Below, piece by piece: positions 1 to 11,980 of a stretch of DNA of 64,000 nucleotides (its first letter is position 1; the number at the start of each line of letters is the position of its first letter). Location of the stretch: positions 5,465,825 to 5,529,824 of the forward strand of contig PTEX01000012.1 in NCBI GenBank assembly GCA_003342815.1. Direction: 5' to 3'. The notes under the pieces are model-generated. The model was not told the DNA's origin and made no database searches. It worked only from the letters and a program-made list of their open reading frames with translations. The position numbers were made by a program, and so were the translations under genes. Source of the DNA: Eudromia elegans (taxonomy: Eukaryota > Chordata > Aves > Tinamiformes > Tinamidae).

Positions 1-564
1 TTGACCATGAGGCAGCAGTGTGCCCTCGTGGCCAAGAAGGCCAATGGGATCCTGGGGTGCATTAAGCAGAGCGTCTCCAGCAGGTCGAGGGAGGTGATTC
101 TGCCCCTCTGCTCAGCCCTGGTGAGGCCGCACCTCGAGTACTGTGTGCAGTTCTGGGCTCCCCAGTGCAGGAGGGACGTGGAGCTGTTGGAGAGAGTCCA
201 GCGCAGGGCCACAAAGATGATTAGGGGTCTGGAACATCTGCCCTATGAGCAAAGGCTGGGAGAGCTGGGCCTCTTCAGCCTGGAGAAGAGAAGACTGAGA
301 GGGGACCTGATTAATGTATATAAATATCTCAAGACAGGGAGTGAGGAGGAGGGGGCTGGCCTCTTCTCAGTGGTGGCCAGTGATAGAACTAGAGGAAACG
401 GCCAAAAATTGAGGCACCAAAAGTTCCACAGGAACTTGAGGAAGAATTTCTTAACAGTGAGGGTGACAGAGCACTGGAACAGGCTGCCCAGAGAGGTGGT
501 GGAGTCTCCTTCTCTGGAGATCTTCCAAACCCGCCTGGACATCACCCTGTGCCACATGCTCTAG
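1..564 (+). CDS. CR1 ORF2 C-terminal part (reverse-transcriptase polyprotein tail)
   Basis: The open frame is the C-terminal region of CR1 ORF2p, downstream of the reverse-transcriptase core. Recognisable blocks are EYCVQFWAP (residues 46-54), [16 protein letters not shown] (65-80), [15 protein letters not shown] (97-111) and [19 protein letters not shown] (157-175). It ends at a TAG at 562-564, close to where CR1 ORF2 normally stops. The upstream endonuclease and RT catalytic parts lie outside the window, so the first codon shown is not a real start. There is no internal stop or frameshift. It is a piece of a mobile element and not a host gene. Whether the complete element is active cannot be judged. 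Confidence 0.8.
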   Translation: MTMRQQCALVAKKANGILGCIKQSVSSRSREVILPLCSALVRPHLEYCVQFWAPQCRRDVELLERVQRRATKMIRGLEHLPYEQRLGELGLFSLEKRRLRGDLINVYKYLKTGSEEEGAGLFSVVASDRTRGNGQKLRHQKFHRNLRKNFLTVRVTEHWNRLPREVVESPSLEIFQTRLDITLCHML

Positions 565-628
565 GGGACCCTGCGTGTGCAGGGGGGTTGGACTAGATGA
601 CCTCTACAGGTCCCTTCCAACCTTAAGC

Positions 629-655
629 ATTCTATGATTCTATGATGATTCTATG
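629..655 (+). repeat. CR1 3' octamer tail
   Basis: Three copies of ATTCTATG, with an extra ATG between the second and third, close the CR1 copy. This short microsatellite replaces a poly(A) tail in CR1 and marks the exact 3' end of the insertion. Confidence 0.9.
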
Positions 656-3600
656 CCCATGGGAATACTGCTTTTATTCGTCTCCAAAATTTTGACATTA
701 AAACTCCAAAATAATGACCTATTCCTATGCAGAAATCAGGGTACTAAAAGAAGAAGCAGTTCTTCAATATTTAATGGCCCAAAACCAAAGTCTGGATTGC
801 AAATAATTTATCAGGGAAAAGCATCTAACAAATTTTTCATGTATTTTTCATAGAATTCATTTAATGTCATCACAATGCAGTGTCATCATATATGCATATA
901 ACACATACGTAGACTAAAAACAGTGCAATTTTTAACTCAAACATTTTAAAGCCAGGAATTGTTAGAAATAAAGAAGCCTTTCCACTGCTGCTTTAGCATA
1001 TGCAACTTTAATTGTACGATCATATACTAAACTGAATGAGGCAAAGTATTCTAGAACATGAGTGAAATGGAGAGTGTTCATATGTTAGTTTTATCCTTTT
1101 TTTTAATGGGATATTTACCATGTGTTTTTCAGATCATTCTCTGAAGATGAGGTTATTCTTCCTGCGGTTTTATCTGTGATACTTAATCACAGATGCTGAG
1201 ATGCTCTGAAAAGCCCATGTAAAAAGGAGAGGCATTAGTTCCATTTCATGGGCAGTAAGGCATGACACCGTTAAGCACCGGAGTGTTTCTCCCCTTCATG
1301 TGTTCAGTGAGGACAGGACTTTCACAATCTTGAGCTTTGCAGAATGCGCCATTTTTTTATAGCATGTGTTGCATTCAAACCCTCGCTTGGAGGGACTTGC
1401 GACTAGAAGGAGACAACACACTTGGTTTGCAGGTTTCACACGTATTTGCTGAAAAGCACTGGGAAACTTGAGTTCAAAGAGAGAGACTGGAAGAGGAGCA
1501 CTTGTGTATGTGCTACCATTGCCATTACCACTACTCCTTTTTTCTGGATTACATGCAGAGTCTTCCCTAAGCTATCCATCCTACTTTACCACATCCTTTT
1601 GTGCTGTGTTTCATACAGTTTAGCCACCTGCTTGTTCCCTTGGGCTTTTGCCCGAGTGTCTTTGCCGCCTCTGTGCGTTCCCTCCTTGCTCAGCTCACCA
1701 TGACCTTCCCTGGCTCTCCCGCGAGCCAAGCTCCCTGCCTCCAGTGTCCATCTCTCCTTCCTGCCCAGTCTCCTTCTCCACAGCTGGTCCCATGACACAG
1801 GCACCTATGACCTTCCACCAGCCACTCAGGTAGCTCAGGATCCTTACCCACACCTATCCTTTCTTAGAGATTCACACCCCAAAGCCTCTTATCTTGCGTG
1901 CCTTTTGATATCCCCTAGTTGCCGGTAGGGCTTCATATAGAAAAGATGGCCCCTTTTATTCGGGGTTCCTACACACTGTGTCACGGAGATACTCCTCTTG
2001 CTTTCTCCTTTGCAGAAGAAGGTGATACACGTGTTGCTGCTGATCTCTAGTCTGCACCTAGGTGAGCCCGCTCATTGATTAGGCAAGTTTAGTCACTTCA
2101 CGTAAAATGGCACATTTCTGGTGCCAGGATGAACCTTCTAGAAACAGATGGGAACGCAAAACTGAGAAAGGAAAAAGAAAGATTTTCTTTTTTGCCCCTG
2201 GATATCTTTTTCCTCTTTTACTTCTACTCTTTTACTTAATCAATGCCAGAAAGATATATACAATGTTGATATTTCAGTCCAAACACATTTGGCAGAATAA
2301 ATAGATCCTCAGAATCAGAAGTACTGACAGCTCTTAAGAATAAGCCCGAGGTTATTGCTTATCACACAGTATTTAAAATAATTTCATCTGCATTTCTCCA
2401 TATGATAGAATTCAAAAGGAACTGAAGATAAATATCTTTCAAAGTAAACTTCTAATTCTCCTTCTTTATAAAAATCAGGGTATAAATCATACTCATTAAG
2501 ATGGAGGACAAAGGAAGAAAAAATTCAATTACAGGTTCTAATACTGCTGTATTGTGCTGAGATTTAAATGACTGCCATGGAAGGATAAATGAAGTATTTG
2601 TTAGACTTTCATTAAGTGACAGTTTACTTCTATTGAAGAACTTAAGCCTGTTTTCAAAAACTCATTTAATATTGTGCTGTCTTCCTTTCTCTGGAAGAAA
2701 TCTGCCTGGTACATGTTTACAGCAAACTGTTTTGCTGTTTTGATTGTCAGAACCTTGGAAAATATCAAGGTCAAATACAGAATTGCAAATGAATGCAAAA
2801 ATGTGTTTAATATACTGATAGACGATCTACTCAAATGCTCCTATTTTTACACTTATAATTTTTTAATTGTAAAAGAGAGGAGTGAATTTAATGAGCTGAA
2901 ACAGAGAGCTTAGTGTTAGTAGTTGGAGTTGGAACACTTTGCTAGGGTGATGTGTAAGCTTTCCCACAGAGGCCTGCCAATACCATCCAGTCCCGAGCCG
3001 AAAAGATTCGTGCCAACCTAGCTAATATTTAGCACTTCTGGGCCAATATCAGCTCAACAGAAAATAACTTTTGCTGAACATCAGCGGAGTATTGGAGGAA
3101 AGGAAAAGAGTGAAGTGAACATGTAGGTAATAGGGGTCACAGCACTGACTGATGGGTCTCTTGATCAGGCTGAGTTTAGGAAAAACTTTTTAAAATGACA
3201 GATCTGACAACCTTCTCTTGCCAAAATGAAGACATACATTTTTCCTTGTTATTTTCCAGATCTCCTCTTGGAAAATTCACAGCTCTGTTGAAGTGTGTTG
3301 TAGAAAGCTCTTTATTGTCTCCTTACGCCCCCAAACGCTTGCTTTACATCTTGCATACACTATAATGTGAGGCATGTTTCCGTTAGTATCTTTAATGCTG
3401 AGGCAAGAGTGCTGGAGTCTGTATCTGTGAGTTTTTCCTCTTTGTATATTAGAAGAGATAAATTATGATTTAATGCGTAATTAATGATTTTATTTTTCAA
3501 GGACTCCCTGTTGTGGTGTCTTTTTGTATAAAAAAATGGACATAGTTAATCTATTGTAGTTCCATGCTATTCTCAGTTCTGAATTTTCAAAAAAAACCCC

Positions 3601-3736
3601 CTGTTAATTATAAAACAACTTGAAATATGTCATGCTACAGTGGCAACTGCATCGAAGGTTGGACAATACAGTGTCGAAGACCATGTACAAGTATATCTAA
3701 ATAGACATGACCTCAGGATTGATTTAGCAAAAAAAA
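656..3736. other. AT-rich DNA without a gene
   Basis: No exon, RNA gene or clear repeat is recognised here. A 9-bp perfect inverted repeat with a 5-base loop lies at 1172-1194 (ATCTGTGAT / ATCACAGAT). A pyrimidine-rich, GC-raised patch occupies about 1600-1840; it gives overlapping open frames on both strands, which argues against coding. Confidence 0.55.
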
Positions 3737-3830
3737 AATATATATATATATATACACACATATATATATACACGCACACATATATATACACGCACACATA
3801 TATATATTTTTATGTATATATATATATATT
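3737..3830. repeat. (TA)n/(CA)n compound microsatellite
   Basis: Alternating TA runs are interrupted by short ACACAC and ACGCACAC blocks, continuing directly from an A-run. The element is about 94 bp long and alternates purine and pyrimidine almost throughout. An open frame covering it is a translation of the repeat and not a gene. Confidence 0.9.
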
Positions 3831-4119
3831 TGGGATTTCCAGACTTAAGCCCTTAAAGCAGTACAAAAGCTGGGCTTAGACTAGTAGCAGGTGCCAAAAT
3901 GGCAAATTGAAGTGTTTACGGAGCTAGGGCTGGTTAGAAGTGAAGAGGCTCAGTATCAGCCTGGAAACAGCTGACGACGTTCTGCTCCTTGCATTAGCCC
4001 CTCCAGCTCCCTTTTGTGCTCCGATTCCTAGGGAAGAAAAACTGTTATGAGCTGTTTGACTTGTCAAACGTATTGATTTAAAAATGAAAACCTGCGTGTC
4101 AGTTTTAGCCATTTGGCAC

Positions 4120-4400
4120 AGTGATGTTCGGTTATCTTCGAATAAGGGCTCTCTAACTAGGGAAAATGAACAGCTCCCCATACTTCTAAAACTCCGAGCG
4201 CTTAATCACTGCGGCGGTTTCGTTTTCGCTTCATCTTCTCATTTAAGCCCTGCATCACCATTGCCATACGTGCCAGCGGAGCCGGGAGGGAGAGGGTTCG
4301 AGCGTGCTCTTAGTGACGGACTGGAAGGGCAGCCCGTCCTCAGCTAGCGCACAGAAGGACGCTGCGCTGTCACTCAGGGCACAGTTGTAACTTAGGACGG
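4120..4400. other. Isolated CpG cluster
   Basis: Roughly 19 CpG dinucleotides fall within about 280 bp, including CCGAGCG, GCGGCGG, TTCGAGCG and GACGCTGCGC, while neighbouring kilobases have very few. No TATA box or splice site stands out, and the overlapping open frames resemble no known protein. It may be a small CpG island, an enhancer or promoter of a noncoding transcript, or simply an unmethylated conserved element. Confidence 0.5.
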
Positions 4401-6191
4401 GATAATATCAGGCAAAATGGAGAGCGAAAATCATTTGTCCAGAGGTTAGAGATGTTTTCTTGCTTCCCCCAAATAATACATGATTTCAGCTTTTGGGTAC
4501 ACCGTGTGATCTCATCCTGCTCCTTTGCCTCTTCCCTGCTACTCCCTTCTCCTGCATAGATTTTCATGTCATTGCAGTAGGAAAAGCTATGCAACAGAAA
4601 TAATCCTACCATTAGTTTATACATTTGTGAGCCAAACATCTGTTCTGTCTGTGCCTCACTGTAGCTGGAAGAGTTTTGCCAAAGAACCAACCCCAGGAAC
4701 ATTTTAAGCCCCCAACTGCTGTCATACAACAGCGTAGTCAGCAGAAGCCCAAGGTTATTCATTCATACAGCTTTGGGATCATGGTTAGGATGGTGAGAAT
4801 GTGGGGGAAGAAGCTGGGCTCAAATATTATAACCCTACTTCATGTGCAAGAATCACGATTCCTGGAATAAGAGCTTCGCTTGCATGAATATTGCTGAATA
4901 TTGCATTCTAGGGATTTGCAATAGCATTAAGCATCTGATGTCATTTAGAGACAAAATTCCTGGGAGCAGTTTGAAAGGAAACAGTGCCGTAGCTGAATGC
5001 CCATAGTTTTAAGTGCAAGTTGTTAGGCAGCAGGTTTGAAGACATTGCATTTAGCACAGCAGAGAAGGAAAGGAAATACAACTTCCTGTTGCTTCCACTG
5101 GGAGCTTATCTTTCCCTTTGAATTATGGCTTGAGTAAAGGGATAGCTTCCAAAGGAGGGTAGAGAGCCAATGCTGGCCATGTGTGAAGGCAAGATGAGCA
5201 GCAAGTGACAGGGAAATCAAATGTGAAATGTGACAAAACAGCATGAAGGTCAATGAAATCCAGCTGGGCAGTATTTGATTTCACATATATTAGCCAGATT
5301 TAGCACAAGAAGAGAGGTTTCCTTTGGACTCTTTGGATTTGGGAGCTGTCTTTCTTCTTTGGAGTTGAAGGGCAAAAGGAACAGAACAGGATTCCCAAGA
5401 GGTTGAACAGAAAAGTTGGAAAGCTGTGTAGGGGTCTCTCACTGGGAGAAAAGGATTGTTCTTCACTAACCTTTCCTCTCTCCCTCCTCTCATCTGGAGC
5501 AGTCCACTAGAGCCTGCTAATGGAGGAAAGGGCAACAGAGGACAGGAATGAAGCATCACTGACTTAGATCTTCCATGCAGATCATTTACTTTCTCTAAAC
5601 AGTGAGACCCACAAACCATGCACAAACGCTGGCAGCACTAAATGATGGGCCTCTATGGGGAGCTGTTGACACCACGTGCCAACATTTGCATCTTTTCTTT
5701 CTCTAGCTGAATGCTAAGTCAGATAAGCCCTCCCTTTGATTTGTGGTGTCAAGAACATGAAAAGCCACCGAGGGAGAGTTGTTTGTGACTTCTTGGAGCT
5801 TACCTCGTGGTGAAAGCCAGCCTAGTGAAAGCTCCAGGTAGAGTGCAACCATGCCTAGGACTCGCTGGCAGTGCAGCCGCACAGGTCAAAGCCCAGCTGC
5901 TCGTGGAGCCTTCCCTGGGGTTACAGTTGCAGAGGTAAACCTGAAGTTACCTGCAGGTTCTGGAGGAAAATCCTACCAAGAGCAGATGTGGCCCCTCTGT
6001 GTCCAGTTTGCTGTGAGGTGTTGTTGGAGGGCTTACACCCAGGCTTGTGAGTAACAGAAGCAAAATAGCCTTGTCAAGTTGAAAGTTTCTGAAAGGGACG
6101 TGAGAGAGGCATTGACCTGCTGGTTCAGAGAGAGCTTAGTCTGGAGTGGAGGGCTTGGGCTCCCTGGCCAGACCAAAAGAGATGAGTGAGC
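4401..6191. other. Unannotated stretch
   Basis: No gene or repeat is recognised. Open frames on the minus strand at 4370-4762 and 5290-5625 have no recognisable domain and no credible splice context. Confidence 0.5.
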
Positions 6192-6332
6192 GGGTGGGTG
6201 GATGGATGGATGGATGGATGGATGGATGGATGGATGGATGGATGGATGGGTGGGTGGATGGATGGATGGATGGATGGATGGATGGATGGATGGATGGATG
6301 GATGGATGGATGGATGGATGGGTGGATGGATG
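6192..6332. repeat. (GGAT)n tetranucleotide microsatellite, about 140 bp
   Basis: About 34 tandem GGAT units are broken by GGTGGGT interruptions at the left end, near 6248 and near 6321. The array is long and fairly pure, so it is likely length-polymorphic. Its period is not a multiple of three, so all three frames stay open on both strands as WMDG-type or IHPS-type repeat peptides. These are artefacts. Confidence 0.97.
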
Positions 6333-9300
6333 TGTGCATGACTGATGGAAGGATTCCATCCCTTCCTGACTTCAGCATGGGTCACTCCCATAATGCCTAT
6401 TAGTCACAATGTATTAAAAAAAAAAATCATGTTTGAAGCTGCCTTAGCATGTTGATGTATACCTCTGTAGCTTTTCCCTTTTTTTTTTTTTGAGGAAAAT
6501 GCTGCTTCCACAATTGTGCTTTTAGACATAGCTACTCTTCAAATTGAAATACAAGACATTTTGATTCAAATCTCTGTTCAGATGCAGGAGCTCTGCTTAA
6601 TGGTTGCTTCGGAAAAAAATAAGTGCCTTGGAAGCACGGTTAAAGAAAAATAAGTGCTTATTGGGCATCAGAGTTGAATGTCAAGCTAACTGCTGGATAA
6701 TTTTGTTTTCAAAAGATGACTTTTTGATGACCTGAGGCTAGTAGATCGCTCTTGTCCCTCCCGTTATTTCATCAGTTCAAACCAGGAATATGAAACATGT
6801 TTATTAGGAAACCAGTCTGGTCATTGCTTTGAAAGCATGATGCTGACAGTGTAGCTCCTTATAAACTATTTGTGTGTTGCTTTGTCTGGAATTTGGACAA
6901 GCTAACTACTGAAGCAGAAAAAGCACAGCCAGCGTTGTCAAATATCATTGGTGCAATGTGCCTTTATGTGTGCCTGGCTGAGCAGCATCAAATGGCATTT
7001 GACATGGTTCTTTCCCAAGGCCACAGTTTGCTGCATACAGCAGACTCAGTTAAATCATTTTTATATTTTATATTTATGCACACATATACACACATCTCGT
7101 TTATAATCCATCAGGGTGATTTGCATGAATCTGTAAAATATTCTTCCACCTACTCTACTTGATTTTCTCCATTTCATATTAAAAAGTCGCTTTTACAAAA
7201 ATACATGGCATCTTTCCCAAATAGTATAGTTGAACTGAATAAGCCTCAAAACATCTCACTATGCTAATATACAGCAGTTGCAAATGCGTTTTTTAGAAGT
7301 AGTAAAAAACAACTTAAATTAGTCATTTAACAGCTGTTAGATTATAAAGTGAGAATTTTTTTTTCAATTATTTATTGGGTGAAGACTTTCAGACCTGTAA
7401 CTGTTTGTTTTTATGAAGCACTGAACTCTTTGGTAGCTATGGTTATGAGGAAATATGAACAGCATTTATTGTCTCTGCCCTCAATGCAAATAGAACTCAA
7501 ATTCCATTACGTAACATATCCTACACAGATATCATGTGGAAATGCCACGGTTTGCTTTTATAGCATTATTTTTCCACAAGCTGGTACTTGCACTTTAATA
7601 GCGTGTTTGTTTTTTTTTTTTTTAAATACAACTTTCCTCTTTACATAAGAAGGTATTTTTCATGTTCCTTTGCTGACTGTTCCGTTTGGAATTCATCAAA
7701 ATAGTGTTTCAGAGGCATAATAACTGTGATGCCCTAGCTGTGCAAATTTAAAATGTAATAGATGTTGGCTTCTCAAATTTTACTTTTGTGTACAAATCTC
7801 TTTCTATCCAAGCAAATGATATGAGGAATGGATCTTAGCAATGAGTGCAGATACTTGGTACAGCTGTGAAGAATTCGACAAGCATTTCTATTTTACCTGA
7901 ATTTTGACAGATCTAGGTGGAATAAAAGTGGGATCTTCTCTGCATGCTGTTTTTATTTTTCTGTTCACTTTAGACTGAAGTGAAAGGCATTTACCAATCC
8001 GTACTGAACAGGTTTGCATTTCATTGATTGCCACCTGCAGGCTCTATGCCAGTAACGACTGGGTAACAACTTGGGCACGACGATGATCTGTCTAGTCTTG
8101 CATGAGATGACTCCCTAGGGAGAAGGACAAAATGGCCCAGACCGCACTGCAACTCGGCACTGGCCTTGTCTCCTCAGCGAGACTGTGTTTGCCCTAGCTC
8201 CTGCCTGCAAACATCTTCTTTAGCCCTGGCTTATGAGCATATGGTTTTATTAGAGCCTGTGCAGTATGTTGTTAACTTGGTAAGAGAAATCTCTGCACTA
8301 ACTTTTAATAACCTAGATAGTAACCTAGGCTGTTTTATTTTAATCCTACCTACATCAAATTCAAAAGGAAGAAATATGCAGTCGATATCTTTCATGAGCT
8401 AGAAATAAAATTCAGTGGCAAGCATGTGTTTGGGAACATCCTGTCAACTGCTTAGGATTTATCAGTTTGTCACCTTATGTGGGTGACTGCACACCCTATA
8501 ATCTTTTTTGGTTAAAGCAGTGATAGAATCTTTTAGTTCTGGGATTAATTTAAAACATTTCAGACAAGAATTGAACGTCCTCTTTAAAATGCAGTTTAAT
8601 AGTAAAATAGAAATAATTATTTTTATATTTTGAGCTTATTATGGTTCAAAATTGTTTAAAAGGATGATATGCAAACTGTGCCGTGGCATAAGCTTTATAT
8701 ATGTTTATGTATGCACCTCTTCCAAAGACCCAGAATTTAAGGATGACTGCTGTTTTTATTTTAGCTAAAAATCATGGTTTCATAATGCTTCCTTTTAATG
8801 GAAGTTAGTATTTTCTCACTTGGTGAGACATGTTGTATTTTAATGTCTAAATATGACCTTCCTAATTTCTGAGGTGGAGCTATTAACACTGAATGAGAGC
8901 TTCAAATTTATGCCTCATTTCTTTGGGATTGCTCAAGGCTTGTAAAATAGAAAGGTGTTTCCACTGGACATAGTGTGTTATTTCTTATATATGCACCTAC
9001 AAATGCACGAGAATCATCATCATAAACTTTTCCAAAGCACTATTGTTTCCAATGTAAGAAAAGCTTTATTTTTCTTTGTTGCTTATGGCTGAGGCATTCT
9101 TGCCAGGATTCTCTAGAAAATTCAGTGATTTGTGAGTGTCCTTCTTGTGATTGTTTAGCGGAGCAGGATTTTCAGTGCACAACAAGCATTATTTCCCTGG
9201 GAAGTAAGAGCTCTTTGCCACAAGCTCTGTGGTTTCAAGGGCCATCAGGGCCTAGTCAGGGACTCGTATGTTCATTGCCGTCTAGGTGCAGAACTGCTTA

Positions 9301-9658
9301 GCAGTGGTGGCTTCCTTAAGGAGTTTGTCGTGTGCTTGAGTGCTCTCGTTTCTTTAGAGCTAGTAGGCATTTCCCAAAGATGGAACTGAGTTTAGGAAAA
9401 GACTTTTCATGATCTCAACGTTGATGGCTTCCCACACGTTCTTTCCAAGTGTGTGAGCAATACACTGAACAAGATATTCTGGAGGAAAACTTTGAATTGG
9501 GCCAGGAATTTAGTATTCACCTATTTTTTTTTTTCTTTTTTGTCTTTTGGAGAGTCACTGGATAAATGTGGGAATAAATGCATGAGGTACAAACCAGAAG
9601 CTACTTTGTGTGTAGGTGCACTTCTTAGCATGGCTTGCTTATACTTGATGCCAAGAAG
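6333..9658. other. AT-rich DNA without a gene
   Basis: The stretch holds mononucleotide T tracts (about 6479-6491 and 7609-7623) and otherwise unique AT-rich sequence. No exon, RNA gene or repeat family is recognised. Confidence 0.55.
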
Positions 9659-9741
9659 GCAATAAGATTAAACCAAGGTCAGTATTGTTTAACACTCATT
9701 TGATACCCAGAGTGCAATAAGATTAAACCAGAGTTAGTATT
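9659..9741. repeat. Imperfect direct duplication, about 55-bp period
   Basis: A segment of about 28 bp beginning GCAATAAGATTAAACCA and ending CAGTATT or TAGTATT occurs at 9659-9687 and again at 9714-9741. The copies differ at only a few positions. It looks like a local segmental duplication and not part of a known family. Confidence 0.75.
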
Positions 9742-9971
9742 CAGTCCGGGTCACATCTTCAAAGCAGTATCTTGGACAGGTAATTCCATTGGTTTCAGGC
9801 TGTCAAACATAACCAGACTACTGAAAACTCTGCTAGCATTAGCAGTGTAAACATTTCTTCTTTCAGTTCATGAGAACGGTTTGACCTAAAAATATGCAAC
9901 GGGAAACTTTATGCAGCTTTAGTCAAACGTCCCCTTCCATCCAAACGGTTGAAGGTGCATTAAGTCAGGAG

Positions 9972-9990
9972 AAAAAAAAAAAAAAAAAAA
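9972..9990 (+). repeat. A19 homopolymer
   Basis: An uninterrupted run of 19 A. No retrotransposed body is recognisable upstream, so it is not assigned to a processed insertion. Confidence 0.9.
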
Positions 9991-11398
9991 GGCATTACAG
10001 GCCTGCATTTTTTGAGGAAAAAAAATACTGTGCTAATGATTTTTCCTTCAATAACAAAAAAAAAATAAAAAAAGCTCATGATATCATTTCTGGTCTGGGA
10101 AATCCCTGGCAGAATTGCCTTTATAATCAATCACCCATCCAATAATTTATTTTGGGAATAGGAATGTTATATTCATTGTAGTATAGTATTTTTGTGTTTG
10201 AACAATAAGTTTGAAGCAGCTTTTCCCAGTTTGATTTCAGTGCTCGTTTTTAGAAAACGATCGTCATTAGGAAGGAATAAACCTTTTTATTTAAGTTTTG
10301 TGTTTGTTTTAATAGCGCAGACTAAACACAAAGGCTGAAGTAAAGATTTTTTTTATGTACTTTTGGGATGATGCTAGGGCTTACAAGGACCAAGGAAAAT
10401 ATCTTTTATAACAGGAGACCATTCTGGACTGAGCAGATCCCCAATGTTATGTTCTGGAGATAAATAGGAGGCCTTCTTGCCAGCTCGCTCATAATCAACA
10501 CTGCATCCAGGAATGGACTGAGAAGGGCCCAGGATGGACAGCAGTAAGGAAGAGATGGCAAGAGATAGTTAATGCACTCAGGCCTTGCAGAGCTACTTCT
10601 GTTTACTTTAGAAAGCCTCTCTGCCTCATATTTCTTGCTTAAGGATTAGACTTTATAAGAGCAGCAAGAAAAGAAAATAGCCCCACAGAATATTGTAATT
10701 TTACTGCAGGGACGGTAGGTGGATTTTGTAAAGAGACTTAGAGCAAGTTGACTCATAAAATCCTCTATCACTTAATTAGTCATTTAAAAAAATTAAACTC
10801 TAAAACATGTATGAACAACAAATTGCAGCATTTTATAACTGCCAAATTATTAATTTAGCAGCTTTTCTCAGATTAATTCTGGTTTTGATTAAATGATTTA
10901 GTATTTTATTACATATATTTAGGACGGTATTCCACAGGTATCCCGTTCAGATTGAAAATAAATATTTCATGCTGTTGTGCTGACCTAAAAATCAAGTACT
11001 AATGTGGCTGTCCAAATAGTTATTAAGGAAACACTAGACAGTAACTTTTAGAAGATTTAAAATTTAATGCATGTTAAAAAAGTCAGTATTCAGATTGAAA
11101 TATATGGAGCTACTTTGATTTATATTGCTCGGGATTTTATTTTCTTTTTTGTACCAATTTTTTTTTTCTGAGAATATTGCATACCATAAAATATTAGTTT
11201 AAATAAACTATAAGGAAACAAAATAGAAAAGAGTAATGAAAGGCTTTTGAAATATTTCTGTAGGAAGAAAAAATGCAACATTCAATATGAAGCAAATGCG
11301 TAGTTTTAAAAAAAAAAAGAAATAAAAAAAGGATGTCTTAATGTCTTAATAGAATCTGCACCATTTTAAGCATATGGTGATCTTCACTGTTATTCCTT
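9991..11398. other. AT-rich DNA without a gene
   Basis: Very AT-rich sequence with further A-runs near 10058-10073 and 11309-11330. A small tandem copy of ATGTCTTA lies just before 11350. No gene is recognised. Confidence 0.55.
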
Positions 11399-11402
11399 CT
11401 GT

Positions 11403-11968
11403 GAATCATAGAATCATGATGGTTGGAACAGACCTTTAAGATCATTGAGTCTAACCATAAAACCTTCGACATCGTGCCTGCTAAACCATGTCCCTAAGCG
11501 CCTCGTCTCCGTGTTTCTTGAACAGTGACTCCACCACTTCCCTGGGCAGCCTGTTCCTGCGCTTGATTACTCCTTCCGTGTAGAAATTCTTCTTAATGTC
11601 TAACCTGAACCTCCCCTGGTGCAACTTGAGGCCATTTCCTCATGTCCTATCAGTAGTTATTCTGGGGAAGAGATCGACCCCCACCTCACTACAACCTCCT
11701 TTCAAGTAGTTGTAGAGAGTGATGAGGTCCCCCCTGAGCCTCCTCTTCTCCACACTAAATAACTCCAGCTCCCTCAGCCTCTCCTCATAAGGCCTGTGCT
11801 CCAGCCCCTTCACCACCTTCACTGCCCTCCTTTGGACACGCTCCAGCCCCTCCATGTCTTGTAGTGAGGAGCCCCAAACTGAACACAGCATTCAGGATGC
11901 GGCCTCACCAGCACCGAGTACAGGGGGACGATCCCTTCCTTGGCTACACTGTTCCTGATGTGATGTTC
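11403..11968 (-). mobile_element. CR1 LINE, 5'-truncated copy, antisense
   Basis: On the minus strand this is a CR1 3' end of about 565 bp. The reverse complement of the octamer tail is at 11403-11417, followed by the 3' UTR and ORF2 tail. The element ends near 11960-11968 in ORF2, as expected for 5' truncation. Flanking 12-bp sequences at 11399-11410 and 11969-11980 match at 11 of 12 bases and may be a target-site duplication; the left one overlaps the tail. Confidence 0.93.
11481..11955 (-). pseudogene. CR1 ORF2 tail, disabled
   Basis: Reading the minus strand, blocks typical of the CR1 ORF2 C-terminus appear in order: [15 protein letters not shown], then [35 protein letters not shown], and [10 protein letters not shown], ending at a TAG (11481-11483). 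Two lesions are visible: a frameshift near 11855, between the first and second blocks, and an in-frame TGA at 11640-11642 just after the TDRT motif, where an arginine codon is expected. The fragment therefore cannot make a complete C-terminus. It represents a different CR1 subfamily from the copy at the left edge. Confidence 0.85.
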
Positions 11969-11980
11969 CTGTGAATTATA

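Larger units (their letters stand above)
1..655 (+). mobile_element. CR1 LINE, 3' part (cut by window edge)
   Basis: This is the 3' end of a CR1 non-LTR retrotransposon in sense orientation, entering from the left edge. It contains an uninterrupted 187-codon ORF2 tail (1-564), a short 3' UTR (565-628) with the typical CR1 run through 'ggttggactagatgacctc', and the octamer tail (629-655). CR1 moves by target-primed reverse transcription and is usually truncated at its 5' end. Because the reading frame is intact over all visible codons, this is probably the youngest CR1 copy in the window. How much of the 5' part exists cannot be seen from here. Confidence 0.95.

Noticed and set aside
3640..3879. 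79-codon frame rich in YIYTHIYI
   Set aside because: It is a translation of the TA/CA microsatellite.
6033..6403. Several open frames on both strands with WMDG- or IHPS-type repeats
   Set aside because: They are translations of the (GGAT)n microsatellite, open in all frames because the unit has no stop codon.
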